Shown one piece after another: positions 1 to 12,598 of a DNA stretch of 64,000 nt (position 1 is its first letter; each line of letters begins with the position of its first letter). Under the pieces are notes generated by a model. The model saw only the letters and a program-made list of their open reading frames with translations. It was not told the DNA's origin and searched no databases. This DNA comes from Cyanoderma ruficeps. Lineage: Eukaryota > Chordata > Aves > Passeriformes > Timaliidae. Made by a program: the position numbers and the translations under genes. The stretch lies in NCBI GenBank assembly GCA_008694505.1, contig VZDJ01007753.1, positions 16,899,003-16,963,002 of the forward strand, read 5' to 3'.

Positions 1-74
1 TTGCAGAGCCATCTGCATCTAAAAAAAGAGGTTTCCCTGTTTTTATTCTCAAATGAGTATCTGTTTCATTCCAG

Positions 75-245
75 ACTGATGGATTTCTGAAAGACAACAA
101 CAATGCAGCCCAGCGTTTGTTGGATGGCATGAATTTCATGGCTCAGTCAGTATCTGAACTTAGCCTGGGACCCACAAAAGCTGTGACCTCCTGGTTGACA
201 GACCAGATTGCCCCAGCTTACTGGAGACCCAACTCTCAGATTCTG
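75..245 (+). CDS. ZFYVE1: ZFYVE1 coding exon (linker and start of first FYVE finger)
   Basis: The acceptor is a pyrimidine-rich tract ending in CCAG at 71-74 and the donor is GTAAAT at 246. The 57 codons are in phase 0 at both ends. They read through NNNAAQRLLDGMNF and end in APAYWRPNSQIL, the W-containing N-terminal element of the first FYVE domain. The usual WxxD signature reads WRPN here, which I recall is also the case in human ZFYVE1, so it looks like a family trait and not damage. Confidence 0.92.
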
Positions 246-3141
246 GTAAATAGCAGCTGCTGGAGAGAAAGGCTTTGCCCAGCTAAAACTCCTTTTCCTT
301 ACTCTTTAAATAATGAAGTACGTTGTAGATTCTAAATGCTTCTTGGTTTCCTGTAGCAATCCCTACTCCTACACCTTTGAGAAAACTAAAGTACTGTCTT
401 CTCTTCCCATTCTTGACTTAGCCAGAGAAATTATAAACGGAGACTTGGCCCAGCCCTGATAAAGAGACGGCTTCTCCCTGCTCCTTGTGAGCTACTCTCC
501 CAGCAATATCACAGAAAATCCTGGCTTGCATGAACTTGTTTTTCAAAGCAAAGAATCAACATCTCAAATCTAGCTACTGCAGTTGATAGTACTATTTTTA
601 TAGGTGCAGAGATTAAACTCTGGTTTCATACCAGATACAAAAAGCTCGCCCAAACAGTTCAACTAGGAAAGGATTTCCTGCGTCTTGCCAGAAGCAGATT
701 CTTCTTCAGTGAAAACTGCCCTCTGAATTCTTACCCCACACAAAGGTCAAATATCCATCATTCAGCCCTGCATGATGTGGCTGTGTTTATTTGTGATTGT
801 GAATGAAGGGATCACAGCAGTATATTGGCTTAACCACTGTACACCTACTGTTCTAAGTCACTTCCCTGAGGTAAGGTTATGGGGCTGATAGCACCCAAGT
901 CTTGCGTGCAACTGTATTTTTCACTATTTCAGTCTGAAACCTGCCATTCTGGGCTTCTGCTCTCTATTTTTCACTTCAGAAAGATCAAACTAACAGTTCT
1001 TTCTTCTGTGTTGTTCTGATTAGAGTTGTAAGAAGTGCAACACGCCTTTCAAAGATAACGACACCAAGCATCACTGCCGGGCCTGTGGAGAGGGCTTCTG
1101 CGATGGCTGCTCTTCCAAGACCCGTCCGGTGCCTGAGCGAGGCTGGGGACCAGCGCCAGTGCGCGTGTGTGACAACTGCTATGACAACAGGGGCATCCAG
1201 TTAGGTAATCTTGAGTTGATTGTGAGAGAGCTGTCCCTGGGCACTAGCCTAAAGTCTTTGTCCCTGATTTCTGGATCACAACCGTTCCCGGTGGGTGTAG
1301 ACAGTGTTGTTCACACTGGGTTTCCAAACAAGTTTTTGGTAAGGAAGCTGAAGAGCTCAATGCCTTTTAGAAGAAAGACTACCCTACCAGATACCTGAAC
1401 TGCTGACAAAATTATTTTCTAATTGTATCTTTACTTTGTTTTCCTAGCAACTGCTGAAGGTCTGGTGCTAACATCAGAGCAGGGGTGCTTATGTTACAGC
1501 AGACTATATATATTGCCCATTATTGCTAAAATGAACACTCTGCAATCCAAGATTGTGGATGGGGATTATAAAGGCTGAGGAGAGATTCCAACCTGCCTTT
1601 TGGGTTTGCTGCTGGTTTTGTTAATGTAAATTAACTGAAACTTGGCAGAAAGGGTGGTGGACTTAGGTGTTGGGCCCTTCACTCTTGTGTCATGCAGATG
1701 TGGCTGAACTGCCCTCAGATGAGGAAGGGGGGACGCTTATTGCCAGGAAGGTGGGGGAAGCTGTGCAAAACACGCTTGGAGCGGTGGTGACAGCCATGGA
1801 CATTCCCTTAGGTGAGTTCTGTTCTGTTCTGTTCTGATGGGGGTTTTTTTGTCTAAAGGCATTTTTGTTTTCAAAGACCAAAACTTGCGATTAAACTTCA
1901 AGAGCTTGTGTGACAGGCTGGCACTTCTGCTGGGATACCACTGTTGGTTGAGAGTTCTACAGTTCTACAGTTCTACATCTGCTTGATGTTTCCTCTTGGT
2001 TTTCAGCATGTTGTTTCTACAGATCACACTTTCTCATTTCACTCTATTATGCAAAAATGTGCACCAAGCTGTGAGTAATTTATGCTCCCCTGATGAGTTC
2101 ACTGCAGTGACCTGCCATTTGGAGTTCCCTAAAGATTGGCCAATTGGCAAGCATTTTATCAGGTTTGGTTTTCTTTCAGAGATGCTGAGTGCCTTTTAAG
2201 TGTGTTCATGGGTACCACTGGCACTTCTTGATACTTCTGAGGGGAGGGCTGAGAATTTGAAGCTGTCCAGGTTGGTGATGATGAGGAAGTAATTAGTAGT
2301 CTGATCTTTAATAGTGAGCTTAGTGCAGGGAACCTCTGCTGCTCTTTCATGTGCTGGGTGGCAGTTTAGGTATGTCAGCAAACATGTCACATTTGAATCT
2401 TCTGTTGTTGGACCTGACTTCCTACTCATTGTGCAGATCACTCTTCAGCTGATTTGCCTACAGCATGTCCAGCCTTCACCTTTGTGGGGGTTTGCTCTCT
2501 GATTCAATGAAGGGCAGAGTAAATCCCTTTCTCAGTTGAGACAGTACATGCATTTCTGAATATTTGGTTTGGTGACTCGGCAGTTTTTTTGATCACAGCT
2601 GAAACTGAAGGTAGGGAAAAGCAAATGTCTTGACGTCTGGAAGAGTCTGAGTAAGGCAAGATGACACTATTAAAAGAGGCACTGTTTACTCTTTGAAGAG
2701 AAGCAGGATGTGGGAGAATGGTAGAATGCCCTAAATGGCTACTCATTGCACTGAAAGAGTCTGTCAGTGGGTCACCTCCCCCTTAATGGCGGCGGTATGA
2801 CTTGCAGTGTGTGAGTGCCTCCACTGGGATACAATTCTTGACATGCTTATGTTCATGGATTGTTTTGTTCTCCCTCTTTCTCATACCCCCACCTCACTTC
2901 CTCCTTAGGTCTGGTAAAAGATGCTGCTCGACCTGCATACTGGGTACCAGATCATGAGATCCTGCACTGCCACAACTGCCGGAAGGAATTCAGTCTCAAA
3001 CTGTCCAAGCACCACTGTCGGGCCTGTGGGCAGGGGTTCTGTGACGAGTGCTCGCACGACCGCAGAGCGGTTCCCTCTCGCGGATGGGATCACCCAGTCC
3101 GGGTTTGCTTTAACTGCAATAAAAAGCCTGGTGACCTTTAA
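75..3141 (+). CDS. ZFYVE1: ZFYVE1 (DFCP1), 3' part: last four coding exons
   Basis: Double-FYVE protein that binds phosphatidylinositol 3-phosphate and marks omegasomes, the ER-linked sites of autophagosome formation. Joining 75-245, 1024-1204, 1698-1811 and 2909-3141 gives one open frame of 232 residues ending in TAA. Every junction has an AG acceptor and a GT donor, and the phases agree. The product has two FYVE zinc fingers, each with four CxxC-type pairs and a KHHCRACG core, joined by a linker of about 55 residues. I recall human ZFYVE1 as 777 residues, so this would be roughly the C-terminal 30 percent. The N-terminal part lies upstream of the window. DCAF4 follows tail-to-tail about 9 kb downstream, matching human 14q24. 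Gene identity is secure; it rests on remembered family sequence, not a search. Confidence 0.95.
1024..1204 (+). CDS. ZFYVE1: ZFYVE1 coding exon (first FYVE zinc finger)
   Basis: The acceptor is TTCTGATTAG at 1014-1023 and the donor GTAATC at 1205. The exon carries most of the first FYVE finger: SCKKC, TKHHCRACGEGFCDGC, then PVRVCDNC. That supplies all eight zinc-ligand positions, the basic HHCR patch that contacts PI3P, and the closing RVC motif. It ends in phase 1 and continues with D-V-A in the next exon. Confidence 0.95.
1698..1811 (+). CDS. ZFYVE1: ZFYVE1 coding exon (linker between FYVE fingers)
   Basis: The acceptor is CATGCAG and the donor GTGAGT at 1812. The exon encodes the acidic start of the linker (SDEEGGTLIARK) followed by an alanine/valine-rich segment ending in MDIPL. 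It enters and leaves in phase 1. No zinc ligands are present, as expected for the spacer between the two fingers. Confidence 0.93.
2909..3141 (+). CDS. ZFYVE1: ZFYVE1 terminal coding exon (second FYVE finger and stop)
   Basis: The acceptor is CTCCTTAG at 2901-2908. The exon begins GLVKDAARPAYWVPD, so the second FYVE finger has the classical WxxD element that the first lacks. It then shows LHCHNC, LSKHHCRACGQGFCDEC and PVRVCFNC with all eight ligand positions. The protein ends NKKPGDL with TAA at 3139-3141. This C-terminus is essentially the mammalian sequence as I remember it. Confidence 0.96.
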
Positions 3142-3425
3142 CCCCAGGCTGCTCTCCAGATCTCTGCAATTCCTTATGTTCTCAGGGTTACAAATGAAAA
3201 TATCTGGTCTCCCTTTCACCTTCTAACCTGTTGCAGCCAGAGTGCATGTTTCCAGTTTCTGGCCTCCTCTCGTGTTATATCCATCTTGGAACGCTGGGAA
3301 TGAGCTTTCATTCAGCCTCTAGGTTTTAATTTCAAATTAACTGGGAAAGGGAGGGAGCTCCCTTGTAAATGAGCAAACCAAAATCCATTGTATTTTATTC
3401 CAATAAAAAAAACCCTATATATATA
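3142..3425 (+). other. ZFYVE1: ZFYVE1 3' UTR (shortest form)
   Basis: This is non-coding sequence directly after the stop, up to the first canonical AATAAA at 3402-3407. The real 3' end could lie further downstream, because an ATTAAA at 4553-4558 and an AATAAA at 5486-5491 are also present on the same strand. RNA 3'-end data would decide between them. Confidence 0.6.
3402..3407 (+). terminator. Candidate poly(A) signal AATAAA for ZFYVE1
   Basis: The canonical hexamer lies 260 bases after the stop codon. It is followed by an A run and a TA-rich tract, then by GT-rich sequence near 3505. It is the first canonical signal after the stop. Confidence 0.5.
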
Positions 3426-6400
3426 TATCAACTATGTATACTTTAGTATATTAAGAATATGGTTGAATAATGAAGCTTTGAGTATTCCTAGTTCAAATGA
3501 TGGATGGTGGTGTTCCTTGCTGTATTGGATCAGAATTATGGCCTTCTAATTCTTCTTTTGGAATGTCTTGCTGATCGTGATGTCGTGTGAGGAAGGTTTG
3601 GACTCTGTGCTGCCAGGAATCTCCAGTGTTGATACATGAATTACACCTGGTAGTTCAACCAACTCTTCATCTGGAGGTGCTGCCCTTCTGGTCATGGAAG
3701 ATTAATCCCAGATTTATTAGCAAGTTTCTTTGAACTGTGATATGAGCAATGGTCTTGCAGTGCAAGAGGTATCAAGTTAACAGAGACTCCCTGGCAGAGA
3801 CCGGTAGAGCTCTGAAAGGTAAAGCAAATCCTATGGCACGAGGCAAAGCGTTCTGATTTTGCCATTTCATCTTCAATACCAGATCAAAAGGTAGGGTTTT
3901 TTTCTCCCTGACAATGCTTTCATGTACTCAGGTTTTCTTCCAAGTTTCTCTGCAAGGTCATTGCAGTTAAAAGTTTTGTCCAGAGCAGAAGAAGAGAACA
4001 AGTTTTTTAGGCAGTTCTGAGACACGAGGTTTGAGTTGTTTGGGTTGTGATGACTTTCCTTTTCCCCCACTTTTTAAATGATCCTGTAGTCTCTGAAGCC
4101 TCTGTGTTCTCAGATATGGTTGCATAGAAACTGCACAGATTTGACTTAGTTTATTCTAATAATATGAACTTACAGATCAGCCTGGAAAATGGGAACCTTT
4201 CTTCTTTGCTCCTTGCAACTGGCACTCACTGGACTTCATCCTTTTATGAAAGGACTGCAGTGAATTCACTGATTTTATTATGAAAAGCACCACTTAACCT
4301 AACTTATACTGTCATGTACTGTGGATTTGTGATTCCACTTACAAGAAGTAAGAGACCATTGTGGATTAAACTGCCTAAATTTCTCCCTTCTTGGCTTACA
4401 TAGACAAGAATTCTTTCACCACATGAGAGTTGCCTCCTCTTGGAGTGGCTGGAGTTTAATGCAGTGTCCTGGAACTGTGGTATTTCTTCCCCAGCTTATT
4501 AAATGTGCTGTTGTGTAGATGAGTGCCCAACACCCTGTTTTAAGACTGTATTATTAAATTAACTGCTATAAAGGACTTTATCTTCTGAACAAGCGTACTG
4601 ACTTTCCTTGTAACAAGCGGTTCTCACTTTGTCTCTGAAAGAACATGCTCACAAAGTGTTTGTCCCTTCACAACTACATCCAGCCTACACAAGGAAGTAG
4701 ACTTAGAAGATGTTCCAGGATGCCTTCGGTACTGGCCGAGTTTACTGCGGACTGTCTTATGTTTTTGTAAGCAAAAGTCTGCCATAAACTGACAGTTGTC
4801 CAAATAAGGGTATGAGTAGGTAGAAATCCTCTCTTAAAAGACATTCTGTACATCTAGCATAATTCTGTGCTTCAAAGTATTCTTTATTTTTTTAATGGGT
4901 GAGCAATGTGTTCTTGGTTTGTAGGCTGTGCCCTGTGTGCTGTTCATGCATGTAGCTTACTACCATGTTAATGCACAAAGAGAAAGCAGCCATGACATTC
5001 CTTGTATAAAATATTTGGCATCTGTTTCAAAGACTTGTCTGATCTTTTTTCCTTGTGAAAGCAAGAACTACTCAATCAGCTCAATCAAAAGGAAAATGTT
5101 GTCTAAACATTTTTAATATATACATGTGGTCTTAGTAACTTAGCAACCTGTCAGTATCAGAGTCCATTCTTGATAGATTATCATGGACCTGAATCTTCTA
5201 TGATGTATCTCTACAAAGCAAAGTGTTGCCTGCTTCAACTGCAGCAGGCTTGGTGTTACTCTTTCTGGAGAATGCTGAGAGGTGTATTTGGGATCTTTGT
5301 TTTCCAAAATGAAGAAAAAACCCTTAATGTTTAAGTTCCCTGCTGTTTCCTGTACAGAATAGTGCTTATTTTTTCTGGTACTGTTTGGTGCTGTGTATAG
5401 AATATGATTATTAAATGGCTTAGCTATTTAAAGGGCCTGATGCTAGCAGAGACCAATGCTATTCAGTGTTAACACACTAGGATTCAATAAACAAAAGAGC
5501 CCTAAGAGATGTCTGTGGGCAGAAAGCTCTACAGAAAACTTACATGAAGGAAATGGAAATCCTGGGGAAAAAAAATCCCTAAAGCAACATGGGAGCATGT
5601 TGTATTTGGGATGGGACTGTCAATAGAAACCTGTGAGAGTTCTATTCCTGAACTATTAGGAGAGATGCTTTGTGTTATGAGTAACACCCAGAAAGAGTGA
5701 GTTTTGGGAAAAGCTCACAGCAACATTGCTGGAGCTATGCAAAAGCACAGACTGAGTTTCATAATGGCACCATGGGACAGGTCCGACAGTAATGCAACTC
5801 CTGTGTGGAAAAGTCTCCTCTTTGGACAAGGGCAAAGATAGAAGGACACTGTTTTTCAGGAATTTTCTAGATCATCACTATGTATATTACACTGAAGAGA
5901 AATAACCATGAAGTTGCAGTTGATCAAGATAATGTGTCCCTTGAGTCAGCTGAAGTTTACTGTAATGTTAATATTTTAGCAGTTAAAATTGCCACACTTA
6001 TTTGGTAGAATAATGAATTCAATTGGTCTGAGATGTGACACGATAAAAGCATGTTCTGAGTTAGATTGAACTCGACTGATGTAAATCTCTTGGCACAAAA
6101 ATTATGTCAGATTAGTGACAGATCAAGCAGCATCTGCACCTCTTCCAATTAGGAAATGCTATGGAAAACATTGAGCAAAATAACAATCGTATGAACTAGC
6201 CAATGTGCAAAGATGTATGCCCCAGTGACAAACTGAATTCCTTACCCAAAGCACCACAAAACAAGCCTAGACTTGTTGATTGCTCTAGTCTGATGGATTT
6301 ATTTCCATTATGGGTACATATGCCAGTTCAGCATGCAGATTCATCTTCCAGTAGATGATGTGGGTTTCCCTGTCATTCTGTGAAGCAGAGATATGTAAGC

Positions 6401-7061
6401 TTCATATAGATGTGGACACTTTTACTTAGACTCCCTATCCAAACCTTGTAGGGCCATTCTTGGCTTAAATGTGTACCAGGTCCATGTTGCACCTGAGACT
6501 TGCAGCCAGGGGACAGATGGTGGAACAGCATGGCTGCAACATGTAGCTATTGTCAGGGTAGGAACAGGCTCTAAGGTGGAGTTATTTGCACGAGAAAAAC
6601 TGCTTTGTCCTTCATTCCCTGCCCTCCCCCACTTCCACCCCCTGCGCTGGTTTTCCTGTTCATTTGTTCTCCTGCCCAGTGCCTTGCAGGTGAAGTTGCA
6701 TAGGCTGAAGTTGGGCAAGGTATCCTGGATGTTCCTGTCTGTGTTTGGTTGTGTTCTGGAAGACAAGACAACCCTTGCTAGCTTTTGATGTCAACAAGAG
6801 TTCATTTGTAGAAATAAACACCATCATTAAGTTAGATCTGCCTTGGATTTATGCCAGGTGTCTCTGTGACTGTGCCGAGACATTCACAAATGTCCCTGTT
6901 GCTTTGGGAGCCTGGGCTTTAACATTGCAGGACTCTGGCTTCCCCACCTGGTTCTACAGAATTTGTTGTCCATATTTTTGATTTAAGCATAACCAGCCCA
7001 ATTAGGTTTAAATACTAATAGAATTCAATTTTGGCAGCATTTTCGTTTTTCATTTGTCAAC

Positions 7062-7069
7062 TGACGTCA
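7062..7069. promoter_or_regulatory. Perfect palindromic CRE (TGACGTCA)
   Basis: A full CREB/ATF consensus octamer, extended to the 10-base palindrome CTGACGTCAG, sits in the intergenic spacer away from any promoter. It is a sequence match only; function is not shown. Confidence 0.35.
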
Positions 7070-7544
7070 GTCACTGTATTGCCACGCACTGGGGCATTGT
7101 CCTTGCATTTAATTATCGCTGATGGCTGGAATATAATTTGGCACCAACAAATATGTCTTTGCCTGCCAGTAATTTGAGAACAGAGAGTGATTTGGACAAG
7201 TGATAGAACTGTCTGCTTTTTGTCATCCAGGTTTCATCTCCATCCCCTACTTTAGCTGGGTGCTCTTTCATAGCAAAGCAATGTTGACATGTATATTCTG
7301 TCAGTCACAGTACATATATTATGTCATAAAATGTATTTGTTTGTAGTGCAGGTACATCAACAATGAAATCATGTCAATGTCAAAATAAATAAAAATCTGC
7401 TATGAGGGCTTTCAAAATCAACAGTATAATGTGACAAAGCTAAAGTAGAATGGCAGCTAGTTAGTTATCTGAAGCCAAAATTAAAATGTATTCGGCTTTT
7501 TAACTTTCTTTCTGTTGGATATAACTGAAAGAAAAAATATACCA

Positions 7545-7546
<2 letters not shown>

Positions 7547-7581
<35 letters not shown>

Positions 7582-7610
7582 ATGTGTATATATATATGTA
7601 TATATGTGAA
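7547..7610. repeat. TA/TG microsatellite
   Basis: A run of about 15 TA dinucleotides passes into mixed TATG/TGTA repeats. It is a simple-sequence repeat, probably length-polymorphic. Confidence 0.9.
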
Positions 7611-7956
7611 AGTCCTTATGTAGATGTTTTAATTATGGCATTACAGAAATTCTAATTTCAAGAATGCCAGAGATTCTGAAACATACTGCTTTCTAATGTT
7701 TTGAAAAGGTGGTTAAATCTTTCTGTTTCTACTTAAAAGGCAATTTTTCAGCGGCACTGGAGAGAAGCAGGTGCATATGTATGATGGTGATGTGCAGATG
7801 ATGACCTGTCAGGAAGGCATCAGTGCTTCACAGCTGCCATGATACCAACAGATAGGAAAGAAGTTTTTTCAACAAGAAAAGACAGGTGATCTTGATTGCA
7901 TTTTCAGACATTACCTTAAAAAATTTATCGATTTTGTGCCTTGGCTTCCATTTTTG

Positions 7957-8014
7957 AAGTATTACACTGATTGGTAAAGATTGTAAAGTATTACACTGCT
8001 TTGTAAAGATTTTT
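7957..8014. repeat. Two-copy tandem duplication, 29-bp period
   Basis: AAGTATTACACTG begins at 7957 and again at 7986. Each copy continues with a GGTAAAGATT or TGTAAAGATT segment. The copies differ at a few sites, so the duplication is local and not very recent. Confidence 0.75.
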
Positions 8015-11000
8015 AAACAATTGGGTCAAGCATCTCTCAGCTCCCAGGCCCTCACCCCAAAATCCCTTTCTAGAAAGTTCTTTGGGTTGGTGTTGACTGC
8101 TGGATTCAGCTCACAGTATATGTAGTACATACAGTGTGTGCAAGCAGCCACAGTGACTGAAGGTTTGAGGACCAAAGCTGAATTCTCCACTGCTAGATTA
8201 TAAATTTTCTGAAAGCAGCTTCTGTAAGGGGAAACCATGAGATTATGCACATAGTTGGGTTTGAATTCTCTCTTTCTCATAACAAATGTATTATTTTCTA
8301 GTCCTGTTAGAATAGGTCCCTCTTAAACTTAAAAATGCAAAAATACCGGTGTGAATTTGTGACTAGTAAATCGACTTTTTTTGGCCTCTTAGTTTCAGTA
8401 TTCATCAGGATAATAGAGGAGAAATGACCATGAAAGCATGTACTGCAGTAAATTGGGACCAACAGAAAGATGTGACCAACACCACCACAGAAGACCCAGA
8501 AGTAAATCTCCTCCCTGCTTTAGAAATTCCAAGTTAAAATTGAGGTTTTTCTGTTGTGTCTAAGAACCTTATGTGACCTAAAGGGGTTTATGTGTAAAGA
8601 GCTTTATTAATCAGGGTTGAGAGATGACCGATAGCAGCAGGGGACATGGAACAGAACAAGAGTGAGACTGTGGCTTCTGAGAGGGTGGTGTTGATAGGAG
8701 GCACTGTCAGTGTGACCAGTGAGGAGAGCCGGGTGGGCTGCACTGTGCCATGCTCCAGGGAACCAAAGGAACCAAGGAAATGATGTCTGCTGGATGAGGG
8801 ATGCTGCAACCTGGCTTGGAGCATAGGGCTGGCCTTTCTGAACTTTCCCACTAGTTCAGTCCTTGCTGAGAAGCTGAGGCAAAGAAATATTCTGTTTTGA
8901 TACTGTAGCAGACAGGAAGAGTGTTGCAGTTCCTTTTAAACCACGCTGTTGCTGCCTAACGAAAGAGATGATTTAATGTACTTTAGCTGCTGCCTGTAAA
9001 CTGCTTGCTGTTCATCACTGAAGCCAAATTGCCTCTCTTCTTGCCCTGCTTGCCCTCCCTTTTTTAGTGCTTTTGCAGGCTTAATTAGAAGGGTTGGCTG
9101 CAAAAGTAATAGTTGAGTGAATGGGTTTGCAGGGACATGTGTGTGCACTTGATTCCTGGAAATAACAGAAAGGAAATTATTTTCTTTTGCTTTATGAATT
9201 TTCCCTGAAAGAAACAAAGAGATGAAACTATCTTCAGTTATGTAAGATGCCTTTCAACCATTATTCTTAGTTTGTGTTTCCCACGGTAACTGGACATAAT
9301 TGTTGCATGGTCTTGTTCTTGCAGAACAAGAATTACTGGACTCAAGAGCACTGAAAGAGTCTAAATTCTAATTTAAATTTTGGAATTAATTCTGCTTTAA
9401 GGGATTTCATGATCTTTGTAGGGTTCTACCTGAAAATGTTGGAACCACACATTTACTAGCAAGAAGATCAATATAAAGTATGTTGCAATTGAGTTGATTA
9501 TCAGATGCAATATTAGGACTTTGCAGTGGGATGGGGTTAACTACACTTCTGTTTTCTGAACAGATGCTTAGTTGCAGTATGCATTATTAACTAAAGCAAT
9601 GCAAATGCTTTTGGAAGTTGCACTGTGTGCATTTATCATTGTGCATGCAACAGAAAATGTCAAAAATTAACATAACCAATTAAGATGAATTGTGGAACAT
9701 TTTCTCAAATTGAAAAGTAAAGCAACTGGGAATTAGGTCCCTTGGTTTTCAAAGGGGAGTAGAGGGGATGGAACAGCCTGCAAGGCTTGCCTTTTAGGAG
9801 AGCAGGAGACCCCCATGTCTCATAAACACTGTCTGTGGAAAGAAGGGGCAGCACAGAATATGCTGTGAGCAGCACCCACTCTGTTTTGTGTGAGAAAGAA
9901 GGCTCTGCAGAAGAACACTGAAGCCAGAGGTATGAGGGGAACCCTGGTTGTAAGGAATTAACAGCTCAGTCTCCCCATAGGGAAACAGAAGTTGGCTGTT
10001 AATGGAAGAAAGATTTGGGGGTTTTGAATGTATACTTGGAGAGGGAAGAAACTATTTCGAGTATTTGCTGGGATTCATCTTGATTACCCTTGCAGCAGTT
10101 ATTTCTGACAGAATCTATTCACAGTGTAAAGTTTTGACATTGCTCCCAAGAGGAGAGTTTTCCTGCTCTATTGTCTTCTGTATAGATTAATGGGTAAATT
10201 AAATACAAAGAAAGGTTAGGAGCTCACCACACATAACACTGGAGTGTTGGTGAGCAAGAGCTCCTGAGAACACGGTCTCTTGGAACAGCAAGCACATTGC
10301 TTGGGCCTGAAGGTAGTGAGAGAACAGGAGAAATGAATGTGGAGCCCTGCAGGTCAGAGAGGGTTTTTACCAGGGCCTACCCTTTCTGGTACCTTTCTGG
10401 TATTTGAATAATTCCCTCTTATCCAAAGTCCCTTGAGAAATGGAAGGAGAGAGGAATGCATTGGAAAGAAACAAAAGCCTACAGGCTCTGCTCATGTTTT
10501 TATGGGGCTTGTGGAGAGAATCTCCCAGCACAGTGTCTTGCATTGCAGGACACTTCTGAGGCTTCCTTTCAGAAGCCAGAGACACCCTCATGAAGTGTGT
10601 TCAGTGAGCTCAGGCCACTAGCAGGGATGCAACAGGATTAACTGCCTGCACCACCAAGTCCTCAATGAACTCTTGTGGAGCTCACACCACAACCCTGAGT
10701 GCCTTATCCCTGTTAACAGCACTGTGCTCCTGCTGCAGCTCACTCTCTCCTCTGGGAAAAACATTTTGTGACTGGTTGAATAGTTTTGCTAACCCACTTT
10801 TTAAACTACAAATACTCCTGTTCAAGAGGAGCAAAAAGTAAGAGCTTTCTTGCACATGCACCAGTGTGAGGTTAAACAAAGCTGATGGCCCATCAGGATG
10901 AAGGTAGCAGGGGCACAATCCCTTAAATAGGTTGCTCTGGCCAGAAGCTTTAGGTGCAAAACAGTAATAGTATCTGTTAAGAAATGAGATCGGTGGAAAA

Positions 11001-12404
11001 CTTCGTAATATGCCTAAGACGGTGCTGGTGGAGCTTACTTTGAAGGCAGAAAGAGGATTGCTTAGTGTGGGACTTGAAAGCCCCTTCCTTCCCAGGATAC
11101 TCAGCACTGTTGCAGCTCTTTCCAGTGAAGACACGGACCCAGGTGAGAGTGCTGCACCAGGAACTGCTGCAAGAGGCCACCCCTTGAGAGCAGCAGCACC
11201 CATCTCTGTGTGCATGTGCAGACCATGCCTGTTGGCACAGGGTACTCAGAATGCAGAGTCCCAGCCTTGCTCTCTAACAGAGCATCTCACTGAGGCCTCT
11301 TAATGTGCTGTGCAGCATGGCTGTCATTAGAACCTGTTTGTATGCTCACCTGCTGAGCTGGCAGGACCCCAGGGGAAGTGGCATCTCTGATGACACAACT
11401 GTACACCTGAATGCTCTAAGTAGATCTCAGGATGAAAAGGTGGTTCTGGCACTCCTTTAGTATTAAGAGTTTTGGAAAACTTGAGTGCAGTGTGTCTTTC
11501 CTGTAAAGCCCATCCTAGGGTTTTTACCCTCTCATCAGTTCCTGATCTGGTCAGTGCTTCCTACAGATGCTGAGAGAAGGATCAGACCAACCCAGACTGG
11601 TTACCAGGCAGGAAATGAAGAGGCTCCATCAGATGGTAACTGTTCTCAAATACAGACATGCTACCATCCAGTTACTGTGAGCTGGTACTACTATGCCTTT
11701 CCAGCTGAGGGCCCAGTTGCACCTCTGCAAACTGACTTTGCATGAGTGATTCCAAATCCCAAAGATATGGTCTGTACAACTGGGCTTTGTGTCCTGCTAC
11801 AGCTGCACGAGCAAGGCCACCCTTCCAGACCACTGACCAAACTGCATGTTAGGGGTGTGGACTGGGTGAGGAAACACTATGATAAATTAACAGGGGCATT
11901 CAGCTTTGCTACTGGACCAGAAAAGGGGCTTTGCTCCATGCCTGCAGCTTTTTACAGGGGATGGTGGCAGGGCAGTCACATGTTACTGTCATCTAAAAGT
12001 TTAGTATGACCAGCAAGAAGGACTGACAGTGGGGGTGAGGAAAACAGCTGTTCCTTGACCTGTTTCCAACCATGGAGCATGGTTGCTTCCAACCAACTGC
12101 TTCTGAGGTGGAGCAATGGCAGTTGCAGGAACCCCAACCAAAGCTACTCCAAAGCAAGCCCCAGAACACATACAGTGTTCAGCTTCTCAACATCAGCTGC
12201 TTCACTCTGCTGGGCCAGCCTACTTCTTGAGGCAGATGTGACCACAGCTAAAGGTTAGGTGACCAAACCAGGATCAGGTTAGAGTAGCCTTTTGACAGCA
12301 AATTCAGCTAGCACAACAGAGGCTCTTTAAGTTACCTGCTTGGCAGGCTTACAGCTAGATTTCAGAGAGGCTGGATTTTGCCTACAGTTAATCAGCGTTC
12401 AGCT

Positions 12405-12410
12405 TTTATT
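12405..12410 (-). terminator. Poly(A) signal of DCAF4
   Basis: AATAAA on the - strand (TTTATT on +), 189 bases beyond the DCAF4 stop codon. It is the first canonical hexamer after the stop and predicts cleavage near 12385-12395, giving a short 3' UTR. Confidence 0.65.
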
Positions 12411-12598
12411 TACAAGAGGTCTGAGATGTATGTATACAGCAAGATTTGCTGAACTGCTGAAGGAGATTCACAATTAGATGAGCAAAGCAGATGCAACAGC
12501 AGCACATAAGGACTGAACAGCTTCATGACTGGTGTGAAGATTCTGAAGTCACATATAGATTGGCAGCTTTGTAGACCAGGTCTGAGTAGAATATTATG

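Larger units (their letters stand above)
3430..12385. other. ZFYVE1-DCAF4 tail-to-tail spacer, no gene seen
   Basis: About 9 kb between the 3' ends of two convergent genes. All open frames are short (mostly under 115 codons), overlap on opposite strands and show no recognisable domain or splice-consistent partner. Contents: possible extended ZFYVE1 3' UTR with alternative poly(A) hexamers, a TA/TG microsatellite at 7547-7610, a 29-bp tandem duplication at 7957-8014 and a palindromic CRE at 7062-7069. Otherwise it looks like unique AT-rich DNA. Confidence 0.7.

Noticed and set aside
2921..3226. Alternative frame and antisense frame over the last ZFYVE1 exon
   Set aside because: These are shadows of the real FYVE-coding frame, which continues the phase from the upstream exons.
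10682..11215. 177-codon open frame on the - strand in the ZFYVE1-DCAF4 spacer
   Set aside because: It has no recognisable domain, no splice partners and no promoter context, and overlaps an opposing frame. Chance is the simplest explanation without expression data.
11485..12009. Two consecutive + strand open frames (86 and 87 codons)
   Set aside because: They are in unrelated composition, lack family resemblance and sit just beyond the DCAF4 3' end. Nothing supports translation.
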